This document shows, piece by piece, positions 62,698 through 64,000 of a stretch of 64,000 nucleotides of DNA. The notes below the pieces were generated by a model. That model was not told the origin of the DNA, made no database searches, and worked only from the letters and a program-made list of their open reading frames with translations. The stretch's first letter is position 1. Each line of letters opens with the position of its first letter. The DNA is from Nitrospirota bacterium (lineage in GTDB: Bacteria; Nitrospirota; Thermodesulfovibrionia; Thermodesulfovibrionales; Magnetobacteriaceae): assembly GCA_015233895.1 (NCBI GenBank), contig JADFXG010000003.1, positions 62,001-126,000 of the forward strand. Direction: 5' to 3'. The position numbers and the translations under genes were made by a program.

Positions 62698-64000
62698 TTA
62701 ACTCAGAGGCTTTTTACCACCTTTATTTTTACCACGGTTGCTGTTGCTCTTTTCTGCCGGAGTATCTTCAGTTGATACGTCATCTATACCGGCGATGCCT
62801 AAATCAGCCGGCAAGGAGATATCCGGTGTCATCTCCTCAGGTGTTATTTCAACACCACTGACACTCTCCTCACTGAGAATCTCCACAGTCGTGTCATTCA
62901 GCGATAAGTCATAATTTTCAAAAGACAACTTGGACGGCACTATCGTCTCCTCATCAAAGTCCGGAGTGCTGCTCTCATCTGTAGCTAACACTGCTGAATC
63001 ACTTAGTCCAGGTTCATCATCAAGAGAGAGTTCAAGGTCCGGAATATCGTCTAAGTCCGGAGCGCTGCTCTCATCTATAGCTAACACAACTGAATCGCTA
63101 AGTCTTGGTTCATCGTCAAGAGAAAGTCCAAGGTCCGGAATATCCTCTAAATCCGGAGCGCTGCTCTCATCTATAGCTAACACAGCTGAATCACTTAGTC
63201 TCGGTTCATCGTCAAGAGAAAGCTCAAGGTCAGGAATATCCTCTAAATCCGGAGTGCTGCTCTCATCTATAGCTAACACAGCTGAATCACTAAGTCTCGG
63301 CTCATCCTCAAGAGAAAGCTCAAGGTCAGGAATATCCTCTAAATCCGGTGCGCTGCTCTCATCTGTAGCTAACACAGCTGAATCACTAAGTCTCGGCTCA
63401 TCATCTAGCGAAAGTTCAAGGTCCGGAATATCGTCTAAATCCGGAGTGCTGCTCTCATCTGTAGCTAACACAGCTGAATCGCTAAGTCTCGGTTCATCGT
63501 CAAGTGTAAGCTCAAGATCTGGCTCTACAGCAACTTGCGGCTGTTTTTTGCTATCAATATCAATTCCAAAGTCCTCTATATCCTGGCCTAAAACAACAGT
63601 GGAATCATCCGAATAATCATAGTCCTCATCCTTAATCTCAAAGTCCTCTTTATTCTCCTCATTATAGTCGGAGTGCTCATCTTTTTCAGCTTGCGGCTCA
63701 TCCCCCAAATCTATTTCCAGTGAAGAGGATAAATCCACTTCTGCATCATCATATGGTTTTTGATTTTCTATATTTATCTGATCTGATGGAGTTTCCAGAA
63801 CAAGGTCGGAGTCAAAATCATCTGATAGTTCAAAGTCTTCACTGCCAGCTTCATCAAGTTTAAACTCCTCATCAGATGAAATCATGTCAACCGGTGTTTC
63901 CAGGCTGTCTTCTAACGCCTCAGCGTTTTTAATGCCAGGGCCTGTTATTGTCTCATACTCTTCATCGTCAGTTTTGAGAGCTGAGTCCTCCCCTGAATCG
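62698..64000 (-). CDS. Acidic protein with six 32-residue tandem repeats (5' end outside)
   Basis: The frame is open from the edge at 64000 to the stop at 62698, so about 433 residues are visible. The ATG at 63885 is internal. It is very rich in Asp, Glu and Ser. Six 32-residue units starting with PDLELSLDDEPRLSDSA lie between 62947 and 63522, 96 bp each. The end is basic (NRGKNKGGKKP). No fold is recognised. It may be a surface, scaffold or intrinsically disordered protein. Confidence 0.82.
   Translation of the reverse strand, partial: DSGEDSALKTDDEEYETITGPGIKNAEALEDSLETPVDMISSDEEFKLDEAGSEDFELSDDFDSDLVLETPSDQINIENQKPYDDAEVDLSSSLEIDLGDEPQAEKDEHSDYNEENKEDFEIKDEDYDYSDDSTVVLGQDIEDFGIDIDSKKQPQVAVEPDLELTLDDEPRLSDSAVLATDESSTPDLDDIPDLELSLDDEPRLSDSAVLATDESSAPDLEDIPDLELSLEDEPRLSDSAVLAIDESSTPDLEDIPDLELSLDDEPRLSDSAVLAIDESSAPDLEDIPDLGLSLDDEPRLSDSVVLAIDESSAPDLDDIPDLELSLDDEPGLSDSAVLATDESSTPDFDEETIVPSKLSFENYDLSLNDTTVEILSEESVSGVEITPEEMTPDISLPADLGIAGIDDVSTEDTPAEKSNSNRGKNKGGKKPLS
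62947..63522 (-). repeat. Six tandem 96-bp coding repeats
   Basis: Each unit encodes PDLELSLDDEPRLSDSA followed by VLATDESSTPDLDDI. The six copies differ at few positions (T/S, A/V, T/I), and the changes lie mostly at A/T, S/T and D/E sites, consistent with recent expansion. The opposite strand also stays open, which explains a spurious Ser-rich frame there. Confidence 0.9.

Noticed and set aside
62930-63616. Long Ser-rich ORF on the plus strand
   Set aside because: It is antisense to the six 96-bp repeats of the acidic protein; openness follows from the repeat composition. The minus frame is longer, continues past the edge and has a coherent acidic composition.

Overview
The window is a 64-kb chromosomal piece of a Gram-negative bacterium of moderate G+C content (low-to-mid 40s % by eye, not computed). 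The gene mix is anaerobic and respiratory: a Nap nitrate reductase with NapGH, a selenocysteine-containing SelD, UbiD, many two-component systems, HD-GYP signalling and surface-glycan genes. Together with recurrent small palindromic repeats this best resembles a Nitrospirota (Thermodesulfovibrionia-like) or deltaproteobacterial genome. That placement is inference; no rRNA or marker operon is present and no magnetosome gene is seen.

Layout. 1-394: end of a membrane glycosyltransferase. 614-5733: nap operon napA-G-H-B-D without napC, followed by a Ser/Thr kinase fused to a cyclic-nucleotide-binding domain (5814-7124). 7205-8219: a small ORF plus AbiEii-like nucleotidyltransferase, richer in G+C. 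8244-12017 (minus): HD-GYP protein, DsrE-like protein, SelD with an in-frame UGA, and a TraB/GumN protein. 12422-14966: flavin reductase, msrP, msrQ and an alkylguanine methyltransferase. 15089-17304: NmrA-like reductase, TIM-barrel isomerase, JAMM protease. 17384-18540: cold-shock gene, a tandem-repeat patch and an Fe-S-type protein. 18630-24217: a SulP operon and a NarL-type two-component pair. 24545-27234: cysteine desulfurase with two YeeE/YedE transporters. 27360-28952: small membrane proteins and a glycosyltransferase. 29198-33530: periplasmic binding protein, hybrid histidine kinase and NtrC-type regulator. 33742-35626: HD phosphohydrolase with a Panacea-like partner. 35825-39833: sensor kinase, YggS, M20 peptidase and SprT-like protease. 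40286-41683: secreted glycoside hydrolase. 41938-42014: initiator tRNA.

42139-56838 starts with small Cys-rich proteins and cysteine synthase. It then becomes a surface-polysaccharide locus: a NeuB-type synthase with a cupin tail, a HAD phosphatase, a TPP enzyme, methyltransferases, three radical-SAM enzymes, an epimerase, and an intact plus a decayed glycosyltransferase paralogue. Much of 47.6-56.8 kb is AT-rich, which suggests acquisition. 56881-59113 is ilvN-ilvB. 59219-61220 is a ~2-kb unit bounded by ~230-260-bp imperfect inverted repeats carrying a DUF4062 protein gene and a frameshifted TPR gene. The window ends with ubiD and a large acidic protein built of 32-residue repeats that runs off the edge.

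The most interesting items are the Sec-SelD with its DsrE-like partner, the inverted-repeat DUF4062 unit, the HD/Panacea-like pair, the NeuB-cupin/HAD/TPP cassette, and families of non-autonomous repeats (two complete MITEs with target duplications, and a recurring TATACC-RAGTTGC end).
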